9,765 nucleotides of DNA from Spirochaetota bacterium (GCA_023135745.1 JAGLSM010000041.1:1-9765); one strand, 5' to 3'. Positions 1 to 6,902 are shown, counted from the stretch's first letter. Notes: a model not told the origin generated them from the sequence alone. Numbers and translations: made by a program.

Positions 1-1302
1 ATAATGCATGGAAAGAGTGATTTGGTAAATCATGACGGAAAGTCTGTATTTTCAGGACTGCCCAATCCAATGAAGGTAATACGGTATCATTCGCTGGCAA
101 TAGATGGAGACACATTACCTGATGAATTTGAAATTACTTCCAGGAGTTCTGATGACGAGATAATGTCGATAAAGCATAAAACATTGAGAATAGAAGGTGT
201 GCAGTTCCATCCCGAATCAATAGGGACGGAGGCCGGCAAGAAGATGCTTGCCAATTTTCTTTCGGGAATTAAGGAGATACCTCCTGTCAGGACTCTCTTA
301 AAAAATGTTTTGTCCGGTGAAGACCTCAAGAGGGAAGAAGCTGCTCATCTAATGGAAATGATGACAACAGGAAGCCTCACTCCTGCTCAGACAGGTTCTC
401 TCCTGACTGCATTGTCAATTAAGGGTGAAACGGTAGATGAACTTACAGGATTCGCTAAAATTCTAAAAGCAAAAGCGGAGCCGGTACCTGTTCCTTCCGG
501 AATACCTTTGACTGATACATGCGGGACAGGCGGAGACAGTTCCGGCTCATTTAATATTTCGACAACAGCCGCCTTTGTTGCAGCCGGTGCGGGTGTAGCA
601 ATAGCAAAACATGGGAACCGATCTATTACTTCAAAATCGGGATCCGCTGATGTTCTTGGAGAACTTGGTGTAAAAATTGATCTTGGTCCGGAAGATGCCG
701 CGGCTGCTCTTGAGGAATCAGGTGTGTGCTTTTTATTCGCTCCCAAATATCACTCGGCTTTTAAACATGTGATGGGACCAAGAAAAGAACTTGGGTTTAG
801 AACATTTTTTAATCTCCTTGGTCCTATGCTTAATCCAGCCGGAGTTGAATCTCAGGTTATGGGTGTATTTTCATCAGACCTTACTGAAAAGATAGCCAAG
901 GTTCTGGGAAATCTCGGTGTTAAACATGCACTTGTTGTTCATGGAAGCGACGGCCTTGATGAGATAACACTGACAGGGGTATCAAAGATTTCCGAACTCA
1001 AAGACGGCTGGGTAAGGACTTACGAGTTTGATCCTGAATCTGTCGGGATGAAGTATTGTACTCTCAAAGACTTGAAAGGAGGAGATGCATCTGAAAACGC
1101 AGAAATAACCAGGAGAATACTTTCCGGTGAAAAGGGGCCGCAAAGAGATATTGTTGTGCTTAACGCCGCGGCAGCAATTATAGCAGCGAATATCGCCGCG
1201 GATTTTCCGGCGGCAATTGCTCTTGCAAAAGCTTCTATTGATTCAGGATCTGCGATTGCAAGACTTGACAGTCTCATTAATTTCGGAAGTGGTGATAACT
1301 AA
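1..1302 (+). CDS. trpGD: Bifunctional anthranilate synthase glutaminase / anthranilate phosphoribosyltransferase (TrpGD), 5' partial
   Basis: The reading frame is open from the first base, so the gene starts upstream; the ATG at 4 is internal. Numbering from that ATG, residues 1-88 are the C-terminal end of a class I glutamine amidotransferase (TrpG). They include FHPES, which supplies the His69 and Glu71 of the Cys-His-Glu triad; the Cys lies outside the window. Residues about 94-432 are a complete TrpD: the PRPP-binding DTCGTGGD (171-178), KHGNR (202-206), RTFFNLLGP (266-273) and GLDEITLTG (317-325). The glutaminase passes ammonia to TrpE to make anthranilate, and TrpD joins anthranilate to PRPP to give phosphoribosylanthranilate in the cytoplasm. 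The two domains run on without a stop or frameshift, so this is a true fusion, as in enterobacteria. trpC follows 17 bases later, and trpE is expected upstream. Assignment is very secure. Confidence 0.97.
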   Translation: MMHGKSDLVNHDGKSVFSGLPNPMKVIRYHSLAIDGDTLPDEFEITSRSSDDEIMSIKHKTLRIEGVQFHPESIGTEAGKKMLANFLSGIKEIPPVRTLLKNVLSGEDLKREEAAHLMEMMTTGSLTPAQTGSLLTALSIKGETVDELTGFAKILKAKAEPVPVPSGIPLTDTCGTGGDSSGSFNISTTAAFVAAGAGVAIAKHGNRSITSKSGSADVLGELGVKIDLGPEDAAAALEESGVCFLFAPKYHSAFKHVMGPRKELGFRTFFNLLGPMLNPAGVESQVMGVFSSDLTEKIAKVLGNLGVKHALVVHGSDGLDEITLTGVSKISELKDGWVRTYEFDPESVGMKYCTLKDLKGGDASENAEITRRILSGEKGPQRDIVVLNAAAAIIAANIAADFPAAIALAKASIDSGSAIARLDSLINFGSGDN

Positions 1303-1319
1303 CAGGAAGGTATAATAAA

Positions 1320-2096
1320 ATGGCTATAGCTGATGTCTTAATCAGAATTGTAGATACTCGAAAAGAGAGGCTTCAACAAAATAAAAAAAACTTTCCATTT
1401 GCTTCTCTTGAAAGAGAGGTATCTGAGCCTGGAAAATTTTTCAATAAAGACGGTGTAACAACAGTAATAGCGGAATGTAAAAAAGGCTCCCCTTCAAAGG
1501 GTGTAATGATTGATAATTACATCCCTGAAGATATAGCGGTTCAGTATAGAGGCGGAGGCGCCTCTGCCGTATCTGTTTTAACTGAACCGGATTATTTTTT
1601 TGGATTGGATGATCATCTTGTTTCTGTGAGGAAGGCTTCGGGACTTCCTGTACTCCGTAAGGATTTTATCTTTGATCCCTATCAGGTAAGGGAAAGCTGG
1701 GCTCTTGGCGCTGACTGTATACTTCTTATAGCGGCTATTCTTTCGGGTGACCAGATTAAAGAGCTTGCTCATTACGCGCAGGAACTTAAAATGGAAGTAT
1801 TGCTGGAGGCTCATAATGAAGAAGAACTTCAAAAAGTGTTGAGTGTTCCTTCCGGTGCAGTCGGGATTAACAGCAGGAATCTCAAAAATTTTACAACAGA
1901 CCTTGATACGGCAAAAAATCTATGCAGAATGATACCTGCCGACAGAATTGCTGTAGCTGAATCAGGTATTCACAGCTCACAAGATGGAGTTGACCTGTTA
2001 AAGACAGGCTTCAGGGCTTTTCTTGTTGGAGAATATTTTATAAAATCAGAGGACAGGCAGTCATGCGTCAGGAATTTTGTTGATGCTGTATCCTGA
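1320..2096 (+). CDS. trpC: Indole-3-glycerol phosphate synthase (TrpC)
   Basis: This 258-residue (beta/alpha)8 enzyme closes the indole ring, converting carboxyphenylamino-deoxyribulose phosphate to indole-3-glycerol phosphate with loss of CO2 and water. Visible family motifs are AECKKGSPSKG (51-61) with catalytic Glu52 and Lys54, LRKDF (112-116) with catalytic Lys114, LLEAH (161-165) with Glu163, INSRNL (183-188) with Asn184, AESGI (213-217) and the phosphate-binding FLVGEYF (234-240). The length is normal for a monofunctional TrpC, and TrpF is encoded separately rather than fused. The ATG is preceded by a good Shine-Dalgarno sequence, AGGAAGG at 1304-1310, just after the trpGD stop, which implies cotranscription. 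Nothing appears truncated. Confidence 0.97.
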   Translation: MAIADVLIRIVDTRKERLQQNKKNFPFASLEREVSEPGKFFNKDGVTTVIAECKKGSPSKGVMIDNYIPEDIAVQYRGGGASAVSVLTEPDYFFGLDDHLVSVRKASGLPVLRKDFIFDPYQVRESWALGADCILLIAAILSGDQIKELAHYAQELKMEVLLEAHNEEELQKVLSVPSGAVGINSRNLKNFTTDLDTAKNLCRMIPADRIAVAESGIHSSQDGVDLLKTGFRAFLVGEYFIKSEDRQSCVRNFVDAVS

Positions 2097-2106
2097 TTTA
2101 TGAGTG

Positions 2107-2118
2107 TGTTGTACAACA
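2107..2118. promoter_or_regulatory. Perfect 12-base palindrome in the trpC-trpF gap
   Basis: TGTTGTACAACA reads identically on both strands and lies in the 89-base gap after trpC. It overlaps a weak -35-like TTGTAC (2109-2114), which is 18 bases from a TAAAAT -10-like hexamer (2133-2138). An internal promoter for trpF with an operator over its -35 is therefore possible. The site does not match the enterobacterial TrpR operator beyond the GTAC core. The palindrome itself is certain; any function is inference. Confidence 0.3.
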
Positions 2119-2185
2119 GATGCTTTTCCATGTAAAATTTGTTTGTTAGGTTATGCAACAACCTCTTATTTAAACAGGTAATATT

Positions 2186-2851
2186 ATGAAGATAAAGATT
2201 TGCGGGATAACAAACCTTGAAGACGCTATGGAATCGGCAAGACTGGGCGCCTATAAACTTGGATTTATTTTTGCCGAGTCAACCAGGAAGGTGTCTGTGG
2301 ATAGTGTTCGGGAGATTTTACAAGGTTTGGAAAAGAATAATCCGCGGAACAAAATCCGAACGGTAGGTGTCTTTGTTAATGAGGATTTTAAAAAAATTAA
2401 AGAAATACTCAGAGAAACCGGACTTGATTACGCGCAGCTTCACGGAGATGAATCACCGCAGCAGATTAAAGATGCAGATTTCGCATGTTATAAAGCTTTG
2501 AGGATTGCCTCTATTGAAGATTTTGACAGGCAATGTCCGGATAGCGGAAATCAGTGGAAAGGTCCAATACTTCTTTTTGATACGGCAGTTAAGGGAACTT
2601 ACGGCGGTACAGGAAAAACGATTGATGTGAAGGCTGCGGAATATGCCTGTAACGCGGTAAAAAAAACCGGTAAGGAATTCTTTCTTGCGGGGGGTATTAA
2701 TCCTGAAAATGTACGCGGCTTAATAAAGTCCATTCGGCCTGATGGTATTGATGTAGGAAGCGGGGTTGAAGAAAGCCCCGGTAAAAAGTCATTCAGAAAA
2801 CTGGAAGAGCTTTTTAATGCTGTTAGACAGTGCGATGATAAAAATGTTTAG
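2186..2851 (+). CDS. trpF: Phosphoribosylanthranilate isomerase (TrpF)
   Basis: This 221-residue (beta/alpha)8 isomerase performs the Amadori rearrangement of phosphoribosylanthranilate to carboxyphenylamino-deoxyribulose phosphate, the step between TrpD and TrpC. Diagnostic motifs are KICGIT (4-9) with the general base Cys6, GFIFAESTRKVS (26-37), the family's VGVFVNE strand (60-66), AQLHGDE (83-89), LLFDT (129-133) with the general acid Asp132, GTYGGTGK (137-144), FLAGGINPENV (166-176) and GIDVGSGVEESPGKKS (187-202) at the phosphate site. The length is slightly above the usual 200-215. The start has a modest Shine-Dalgarno AGGT (2176-2179) seven bases ahead of the ATG. It is the last gene of the first trp block, and a 249-base non-coding gap follows before trpB. 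Confidence 0.97.
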   Translation: MKIKICGITNLEDAMESARLGAYKLGFIFAESTRKVSVDSVREILQGLEKNNPRNKIRTVGVFVNEDFKKIKEILRETGLDYAQLHGDESPQQIKDADFACYKALRIASIEDFDRQCPDSGNQWKGPILLFDTAVKGTYGGTGKTIDVKAAEYACNAVKKTGKEFFLAGGINPENVRGLIKSIRPDGIDVGSGVEESPGKKSFRKLEELFNAVRQCDDKNV

Positions 2852-2886
2852 TCTGTCACTTTTAGTTATTTTGACACGGATTAACA

Positions 2887-2931
2887 GGATTTACACGGAT
2901 TTTAAAATACAATTTTAATCTGTGTAAATCC
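2887..2931. repeat. Imperfect inverted repeat / dispersed intergenic repeat unit
   Basis: The arm at 2887-2908 (GGATTTACACGGATT followed by TTAAAAT) pairs with the arm at 2912-2931 (ATTTTAATCTGTGTAAATCC), with one G/A difference and a 2-base bulge. The sequence just before it (from 2875, ACACGGATTAACAGG) has the same wording. Repeats of the type 'acacggattaacacggattt' are, as I recall, scattered between genes in many environmental bacteria. A second copy of the core lies at 5328-5344 in this window. No T-tract follows, so it is unlikely to be an intrinsic terminator, although the RNA would fold strongly. Confidence 0.65.
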
Positions 2932-3014
2932 AATAAAGTAAGATCAAGATTAAACCATGAAAAAGCTTGATAAATTTACATCATAAATAAGGATTTGAAT
3001 TCGTGTCTAAAAAA

Positions 3015-3043
3015 ATGACAAAATAGAATTATTCGGGTATAAT
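3015..3043 (+). promoter_or_regulatory. Sigma-70-type promoter for trpBA
   Basis: The -35 element ATGACA (3015-3020, five of six consensus bases) and the -10 element TATAAT (3038-3043, perfect) are separated by exactly 17 bases. Transcription would start near 3050, leaving a leader of about 50 bases before trpB. The position in the one long gap of the operon fits an internal promoter giving trpBA expression separate from trpGDCF. This is inferred from sequence only. Confidence 0.6.
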
Positions 3044-3058
3044 AGGTTTGATCCTATT
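3041..3058. promoter_or_regulatory. Dyad over the trpBA transcription start, possible operator or weak hairpin
   Basis: AATAGG (3041-3046) and CCTATT (3053-3058) form a perfect 6-bp dyad around TTTGAT. It overlaps the end of the TATAAT -10 and spans the predicted start site, and four further bases (TTTA) begin after it. The placement suits a repressor site. The hairpin plus T-rich tail could alternatively weakly terminate read-through from trpF. The stem has only two G:C pairs, so termination is the less likely reading. Confidence 0.35.
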
Positions 3059-3100
3059 TTTAATCATTTTTTTTAGGGAAAATAAAACAGAGGTTTTGCC

Positions 3101-4336
3101 ATGAATTATAAAAAACGTCATTTTGGCTCTTACGGCGGGAGATATATTCCCGAGGTATTGTATCCGGCCTTTGAAGAACTCGAAGAAGCATACTTCAGAT
3201 TGAAAGATGATCCGGACTTTATAGCTGAACTTATCTATTTACAAAAACATTACATAGGGCGCCCGACTCCTCTATATTTTGCGGAAAACCTTACATCTGA
3301 TTTAGGCGGAGCAAAACTTTATTTCAAGATGGAAGGACTTGCGCACACCGGAGCTCATAAGATAAACAATGCTGTTGGACAGGCTTTGCTTGCCAAAAAA
3401 ATGGGTAAAAAACGTCTCATAGCAGAGACCGGAGCCGGACAGCATGGACTTGCTACAGCCGCTGCTGCCGCGAAAATGGGACTGGAATGTGATGTGTTTA
3501 TGGGCGAAGTTGATATGGCGCGTCAGCATCCAAATGTCCTCGGGATGGGAGTTTTTGGAGCCAGGGTCATTCCTGTTACCGACGGCAGCCGTACATTGAC
3601 CGATGCTGTTAACGCCGCCTTAAAAAACTGGACGGAGCGGGTGAGTGATACTCATTATCTTTTGGGTTCCGCCCTTGGTCCTCATCCTTATCCGGCGATG
3701 GTTCGTGATTTTCAAAGTGTTATAGGTGAAGAGGTGAAAAAGGATATCCTTGAAATAGAAGGAAGACTGCCTGATAAACTCATTGCCTGTGTTGGCGGCG
3801 GTTCCAATTCTATAGGTCTCTTCAATACCTTTCTCAATGATGATGTTGAACTAATAGGTGTGGAGGCTGGTGGAGAAGGACCGGACACACAAAAACACGC
3901 GATTAGAATGAGCGGTAACGGCCGTATTGGAATAGTTCAGGCATATAAGTCATACTTTCTTCAGGACGATAATGGTTCGCTGAAGACAACTCATTCAATA
4001 AGTGCGGGACTTGATTATGCAGGGATAGGTCCTGAGCTTGCTCATCTTGCTGATGAGGGCAGGATTAAATTTACCCATGCAATTGATAGTGAAGTTCTGG
4101 ATGCTGTAAAGATGACGGCAAGACGGGAGGGTATTCTTCCTGCTCTTGAATCGGCGCATGCTCTTGCCGAGGCATTTAAACAGGCGCCGAAATTATCCGG
4201 GGATTCCATAATCGTAGTTAATATATCAGGACGTGGAGATAAGGATCTTTTTATTACAGGGCCATATTTTGACGGCAAGAATTGGAAGGCTTTTTTGCAA
4301 AACGAAATAAAAAGATTATCCGGAGAAACCTCATGA
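3101..4336 (+). CDS. trpB: Tryptophan synthase beta chain (TrpB)
   Basis: This 411-residue PLP enzyme joins indole to serine to make tryptophan and works as the alpha2-beta2 complex with TrpA. HTGAHKINN (82-90) carries the PLP-binding Lys87, AETGAGQHG (108-116) has catalytic Glu109, GGGSN (232-236) holds the PLP phosphate, GLDY (303-306) has Asp305, EGILPALESAHA (343-354) is diagnostic, and Ser376 in NISGRGDKD faces the pyridine nitrogen. These positions match the Salmonella numbering almost exactly. Two departures are visible: KMEGLAHTGAHK replaces the usual KREDLxHTGAHK, and GLDYAGIGP replaces GLDYPGVGP. The Shine-Dalgarno is CAGAGG (3088-3093). The stop overlaps the trpA start, as is typical for this coupled pair. 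Confidence 0.97.
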   Translation: MNYKKRHFGSYGGRYIPEVLYPAFEELEEAYFRLKDDPDFIAELIYLQKHYIGRPTPLYFAENLTSDLGGAKLYFKMEGLAHTGAHKINNAVGQALLAKKMGKKRLIAETGAGQHGLATAAAAAKMGLECDVFMGEVDMARQHPNVLGMGVFGARVIPVTDGSRTLTDAVNAALKNWTERVSDTHYLLGSALGPHPYPAMVRDFQSVIGEEVKKDILEIEGRLPDKLIACVGGGSNSIGLFNTFLNDDVELIGVEAGGEGPDTQKHAIRMSGNGRIGIVQAYKSYFLQDDNGSLKTTHSISAGLDYAGIGPELAHLADEGRIKFTHAIDSEVLDAVKMTARREGILPALESAHALAEAFKQAPKLSGDSIIVVNISGRGDKDLFITGPYFDGKNWKAFLQNEIKRLSGETS

Positions 4337-5127
4337 CCGGAATCACCAGACTGGAAAAGCTCTTTAAAGATACGCCCGGGGTTAAACTTATGACGCATGT
4401 TGTTGGAGGTTTTCCTGATATTCAAACAAGCAAAAAACTTATTATCGAAATGGCAAATTCCGGATCCGATATTATAGAGGTACAGCTTCCATTCAGTGAT
4501 CCTATTGCCGATGGTCCAGTGATTCTCGCTGCAAATTACACGGCACTTAAAAATGATGTGCGTACTTCCGATGTTCTTTCAATGCTCGAAGAAGTCAGAA
4601 AAGAGATTGAAACTCCTCTTCTTGTAATGTCGTACATGAATCCTTTATTTGCTTACGGATTTGAGAAATTTTTTGATAAAATGGTTTCCATAGGACTGGA
4701 CGGGGTAATCATTCCCGATTCTCCTCCTGAGGAAAAGGATGATGATCCGGCTGCTCTTTGTGACGAAAGGGATCTTGCCTATGTCCCTCTCATTGCTCCA
4801 ACCATCGGGGATAAAAGGATCGGTCAAGTAGCGGCTGTCAGCAAGTCTCCTTTTGTCTATGCAGTATTGCGGTTGGGGGTAACAGGGAAAGCTACAAACC
4901 TTGAGGATGACCTTCTGGATTATATAGATACGATAAGAAAACTTAGCGGTAAATATGTAGCTGCCGGTTTTGGAATAAAGGATAAGAGTCAGCTTGAAAA
5001 ATTAAAAGGTCACGCAGACTGCGGAGTTATAGGCAGCGCGGTAATAAGGTTGATCAATAAGTCTATTGAAGAGAAACATGATCCGGTGAAGGCTGTTGGG
5101 GAATATATCAGGGAATTGACTTCGTGA
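4333..5127 (+). CDS. trpA: Tryptophan synthase alpha chain (TrpA)
   Basis: This 264-residue (beta/alpha)8 subunit splits indole-3-glycerol phosphate into indole and glyceraldehyde 3-phosphate and channels indole to TrpB. The start chosen is the ATG at 4333, which overlaps the trpB stop as ATGA and has GGAGA at 4322-4326 as its ribosome site. An in-frame ATG at 4282 inside trpB would add 17 basic residues and lacks support. Catalytic Glu49 (in IIEVQLPF) and Asp60 (PFSDPIADGP) are at the Salmonella positions. Loop 6 has GVTGKAT (182-188), and the phosphate site has GFGI (212-215) and GSAV (234-237). Well-conserved surroundings differ: EVQLPFSDP instead of ELGxPFSDP, AVLRLGVTG instead of the usual SRxGVTG, and IPDSPPEE instead of xxDLPPEE. 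It ends the trp cluster. Confidence 0.96.
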   Translation: MTGITRLEKLFKDTPGVKLMTHVVGGFPDIQTSKKLIIEMANSGSDIIEVQLPFSDPIADGPVILAANYTALKNDVRTSDVLSMLEEVRKEIETPLLVMSYMNPLFAYGFEKFFDKMVSIGLDGVIIPDSPPEEKDDDPAALCDERDLAYVPLIAPTIGDKRIGQVAAVSKSPFVYAVLRLGVTGKATNLEDDLLDYIDTIRKLSGKYVAAGFGIKDKSQLEKLKGHADCGVIGSAVIRLINKSIEEKHDPVKAVGEYIRELTS

Positions 5128-5156
5128 TTGAGTGTAGGATAGGAACGCGGATTCAG

Positions 5157-5307
5157 GCTGTCCCTTAATTCATCGGATACTTCAGAACTACTTATTTCAG
5201 GTGGAATTGCAGGTTTTTTCCAGTATTTTGATTATAAATATGCTAAAATCAGCTTAATTTTCTCAAATTATTGAGATTATGTGGTGTCTTCACAGTTAAG
5301 GGACAGC
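5157..5307. repeat. MITE-like segment bounded by 12-base perfect inverted repeats
   Basis: GCTGTCCCTTAA (5157-5168) and TTAAGGGACAGC (5296-5307) are exact reverse complements, and the pairing continues imperfectly outward to 5152 and 5312. The 127-base interior is AT-rich, has no open frame of note, and contains a second perfect dyad, TCTCAA-ATTA-TTGAGA (5261-5276). The hexamer GCGGAT occurs on both sides (5147-5152 and 5317-5322), but it is not flush with the right arm, so it is weak evidence for a target duplication. The layout fits a small non-autonomous mobile element or a decayed insertion. No transposase is present. Confidence 0.45.
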
Positions 5308-5327
5308 TTGGATTGGGCGGATGTTAC

Positions 5328-5344
5328 GGATTTACGCAGATTAA
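5328..5344 (+). repeat. Second copy of the trpF-trpB intergenic repeat core
   Basis: GGATTTACGCAGATTAA matches the reverse complement of 2915-2931 at 16 of 17 bases. The two copies therefore sit in opposite orientation in the gaps before trpB and after trpA. This supports a dispersed intergenic repeat family rather than a gene-specific signal. Confidence 0.5.
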
Positions 5345-5349
5345 TTGTT

Positions 5350-5366
5350 GGGGCCATGCACGGCCC
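5350..5366. repeat. GC-rich hairpin, possible end of the trp transcript
   Basis: GGGCC (5351-5355) and GGCCC (5362-5366) pair around ATGCAC, and the stem is followed by TTACTTTAT. It could end trpBA transcription, but the tail is not a clean T-run. The wording also resembles the 'gtaggggcc...ggcccctac' repeats seen between genes in several bacteria. Function is unsettled. Confidence 0.35.
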
Positions 5367-5433
5367 TTACTTTATAGATTGGATGGATTTTTGTGGGTTT
5401 AGTTTTTTACTGTAAACATAAACGGATAAGTTC

Positions 5434-5463
5434 CCCTTCCCTGCGAAGCGAATAAGGGAAGGG
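5434..5463. repeat. 9-bp perfect hairpin in the trpA-downstream gap
   Basis: CCCTTCCCT (5434-5442) and AGGGAAGGG (5455-5463) pair perfectly around a 12-base loop and are followed by ATAGGGTTAGG. There is no T-tract, so a terminator role is unsupported. It looks like another dispersed palindromic unit. Together with the preceding elements it accounts for most of the gene-free stretch 5128-5554, which shows no other convincing coding or RNA feature. Confidence 0.45.
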
Positions 5464-5554
5464 ATAGGGTTAGGTTGGATGACGAAAATTACCATGACCA
5501 TATGGATTCAATTTATTTTGAGATATCATGTTTAATGAAAGTGTCAGGATGTTT

Positions 5555-6865
5555 ATGAAAAATATTTACCGTTCAGTAGTGATTTTATTTATGATATTGG
5601 TGAGCCTGCATCTATATCCTGCGGAAACAATAAAATTTGAAACAAGAATATTTAAAGCTGCGCCTCTTCCGGGATTTCCTGATGAACTCAACAGGGTTGG
5701 AGTTAATATTTACAAAGCAAAAAATGACCAGCCTATTTTGATTCTTGTATCCGGTTGGACCTGCACTGCCGCGTGGTTTCATTATCTGTCGGAGTATCTT
5801 TCATTGCATCATGGGATTGAAGTATGGACGGTCAACCGAAGACAGACTTTTTTTGAAAAAAGGAAAGATTTTAAAAATACATGGAAAAATTATCTAACCG
5901 GAAAGACGAACAAGAACCGGCTTATAAGTAAAATGAGCAGGATTGAGAATTTCTCAAAAGCATCTTTAGGTATATTAAAATCGCTGGGCATGAAGGAAAA
6001 TATACAAGATATGCACCGTGTAGTTTCAGCTGCTCATAAAACAGGAAGACCGGTCTTCCTTGGAGGCTGGTCCGATGGTGTTGAGTACGCAATGATGTAT
6101 TCTCTGACTTCCTTTGGTAAAACAAAGGGCCATTCATTTTTAAAGGGTCTTGTTTTTCTGGATGAGAATCCTGAGTGGGGAAGGTTCAGTCAGTATAAAA
6201 TGAAATACCTTTCGCGTAGAGCAAAGCTGAGAATCAGGCGTGGAAACTTTGTGGAAAGAAGATATCCTAATGTTCTGTTTTTTGAAGGGGCACCTTTAAC
6301 CGGATTAAAAATCAATCCTCTCGCCGCATATTTTCGCGGTAAACCTTATCGCGGCTTTTCATATTCAGGTAAAGCTCTGACCGGATGGCTATTTGACGGA
6401 GCCGGGTTTACGAGCAGATGGGGTTGGCTTTTTTCATGCGGCAGTCTGAGGCTCGTTAACAGGAAGCTTAGATGGATAGACGGTGATATGACTGACATAA
6501 AACGTATCATTGATATGCACAAGCTTCCTATGGGTGTCTGGGAATGGTTTTATCCTGGAAAAATAACAGAGGATTACTGGAAAGCCGGTGCGCAGAATTT
6601 CAATATTCCTTCATGGGGGCTTACCCCTGATAAAGAAAACAGGCTTCCGATATTCAGTGTTTTTTCAGGTTTCTCGAGATTCTATGGCAAACTTCCTTCC
6701 GGTATTTCATGGTACATAAAAAAAACAGGTATATCCGCAAAAAATATAAAAGTTATCAAGGCCTATAATTTTAAGCATGCGGATATCCTGGTTTCAGAAA
6801 AAGCTGAAAAACCTGTATGGGATGAGCTGGGACTTTGGATTAAGATGATTAATGTGAAGAAATGA
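5555..6865 (+). CDS. Exported alpha/beta-hydrolase-like protein, substrate unknown
   Basis: The 436-residue protein begins with a signal peptide: basic MKNIYR, then a hydrophobic stretch (about 7-21), then YPAE as a possible cleavage area, so it is probably periplasmic or secreted. The mature part has hydrolase-fold hallmarks: LILVSGWTCTAAW (62-74), where a strand meets the oxyanion loop; GGWSDG (170-175), a GxSxG nucleophile elbow with Ser173; FLDENPEW (201-208), with Asp203 after a strand; and a late KHAD with His408 as a candidate triad histidine. I do not recognise a named family, and the region of about 210-390 would be a large cap rich in aromatic and basic residues. The ATG at 5555 is preferred because AGGA precedes it and it gives a clean signal peptide; ATGs at 5528 and 5549 are in frame. 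No trp link is evident. Confidence 0.75.
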   Translation: MKNIYRSVVILFMILVSLHLYPAETIKFETRIFKAAPLPGFPDELNRVGVNIYKAKNDQPILILVSGWTCTAAWFHYLSEYLSLHHGIEVWTVNRRQTFFEKRKDFKNTWKNYLTGKTNKNRLISKMSRIENFSKASLGILKSLGMKENIQDMHRVVSAAHKTGRPVFLGGWSDGVEYAMMYSLTSFGKTKGHSFLKGLVFLDENPEWGRFSQYKMKYLSRRAKLRIRRGNFVERRYPNVLFFEGAPLTGLKINPLAAYFRGKPYRGFSYSGKALTGWLFDGAGFTSRWGWLFSCGSLRLVNRKLRWIDGDMTDIKRIIDMHKLPMGVWEWFYPGKITEDYWKAGAQNFNIPSWGLTPDKENRLPIFSVFSGFSRFYGKLPSGISWYIKKTGISAKNIKVIKAYNFKHADILVSEKAEKPVWDELGLWIKMINVKK

Positions 6866-6902
6866 AGATCTGTTTAATTGTTGATAGGTCAGACATCAAA
6901 AG

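Noticed and set aside
387..746. 119-codon - strand open frame opposite trpGD
   Set aside because: It is a shadow of the TrpD PRPP-binding region; its Ala/Pro/Ser-rich translation follows from the complementary glycine and alanine codons.
2887..2931. Strong hairpin after trpF read as an intrinsic terminator
   Set aside because: The stem is followed by AATAAAGTAAG, not a T-run, and the same wording recurs after trpA, so a dispersed repeat is the better explanation.
2957..2986. Short frame MKKLDKFTS upstream of trpB, considered as a trp leader peptide
   Set aside because: It has no Trp codons, no Shine-Dalgarno sequence, and lies upstream of the predicted trpBA promoter, so it cannot serve as an attenuator leader.
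4282..4332. Upstream in-frame ATG extending TrpA by 17 residues
   Set aside because: The extension is inside trpB, is Lys/Arg-rich and unlike TrpA N-termini. The ATGA overlap start with GGAGA ahead gives the family-typical length and numbering.
5128..5554. Search for a tRNA, CRISPR array or small gene in the longest gene-free stretch
   Set aside because: No cloverleaf, no regularly spaced direct repeats and no open frame with a ribosome site and plausible protein were seen; inverted repeats account for its structure.
6881..6899. TTGAT...ATCAA hairpin between the convergent hydrolase and GGDEF genes, considered as a shared terminator
   Set aside because: The stem is only 5 bp with one G:C pair, and there is no T-tract on either strand.
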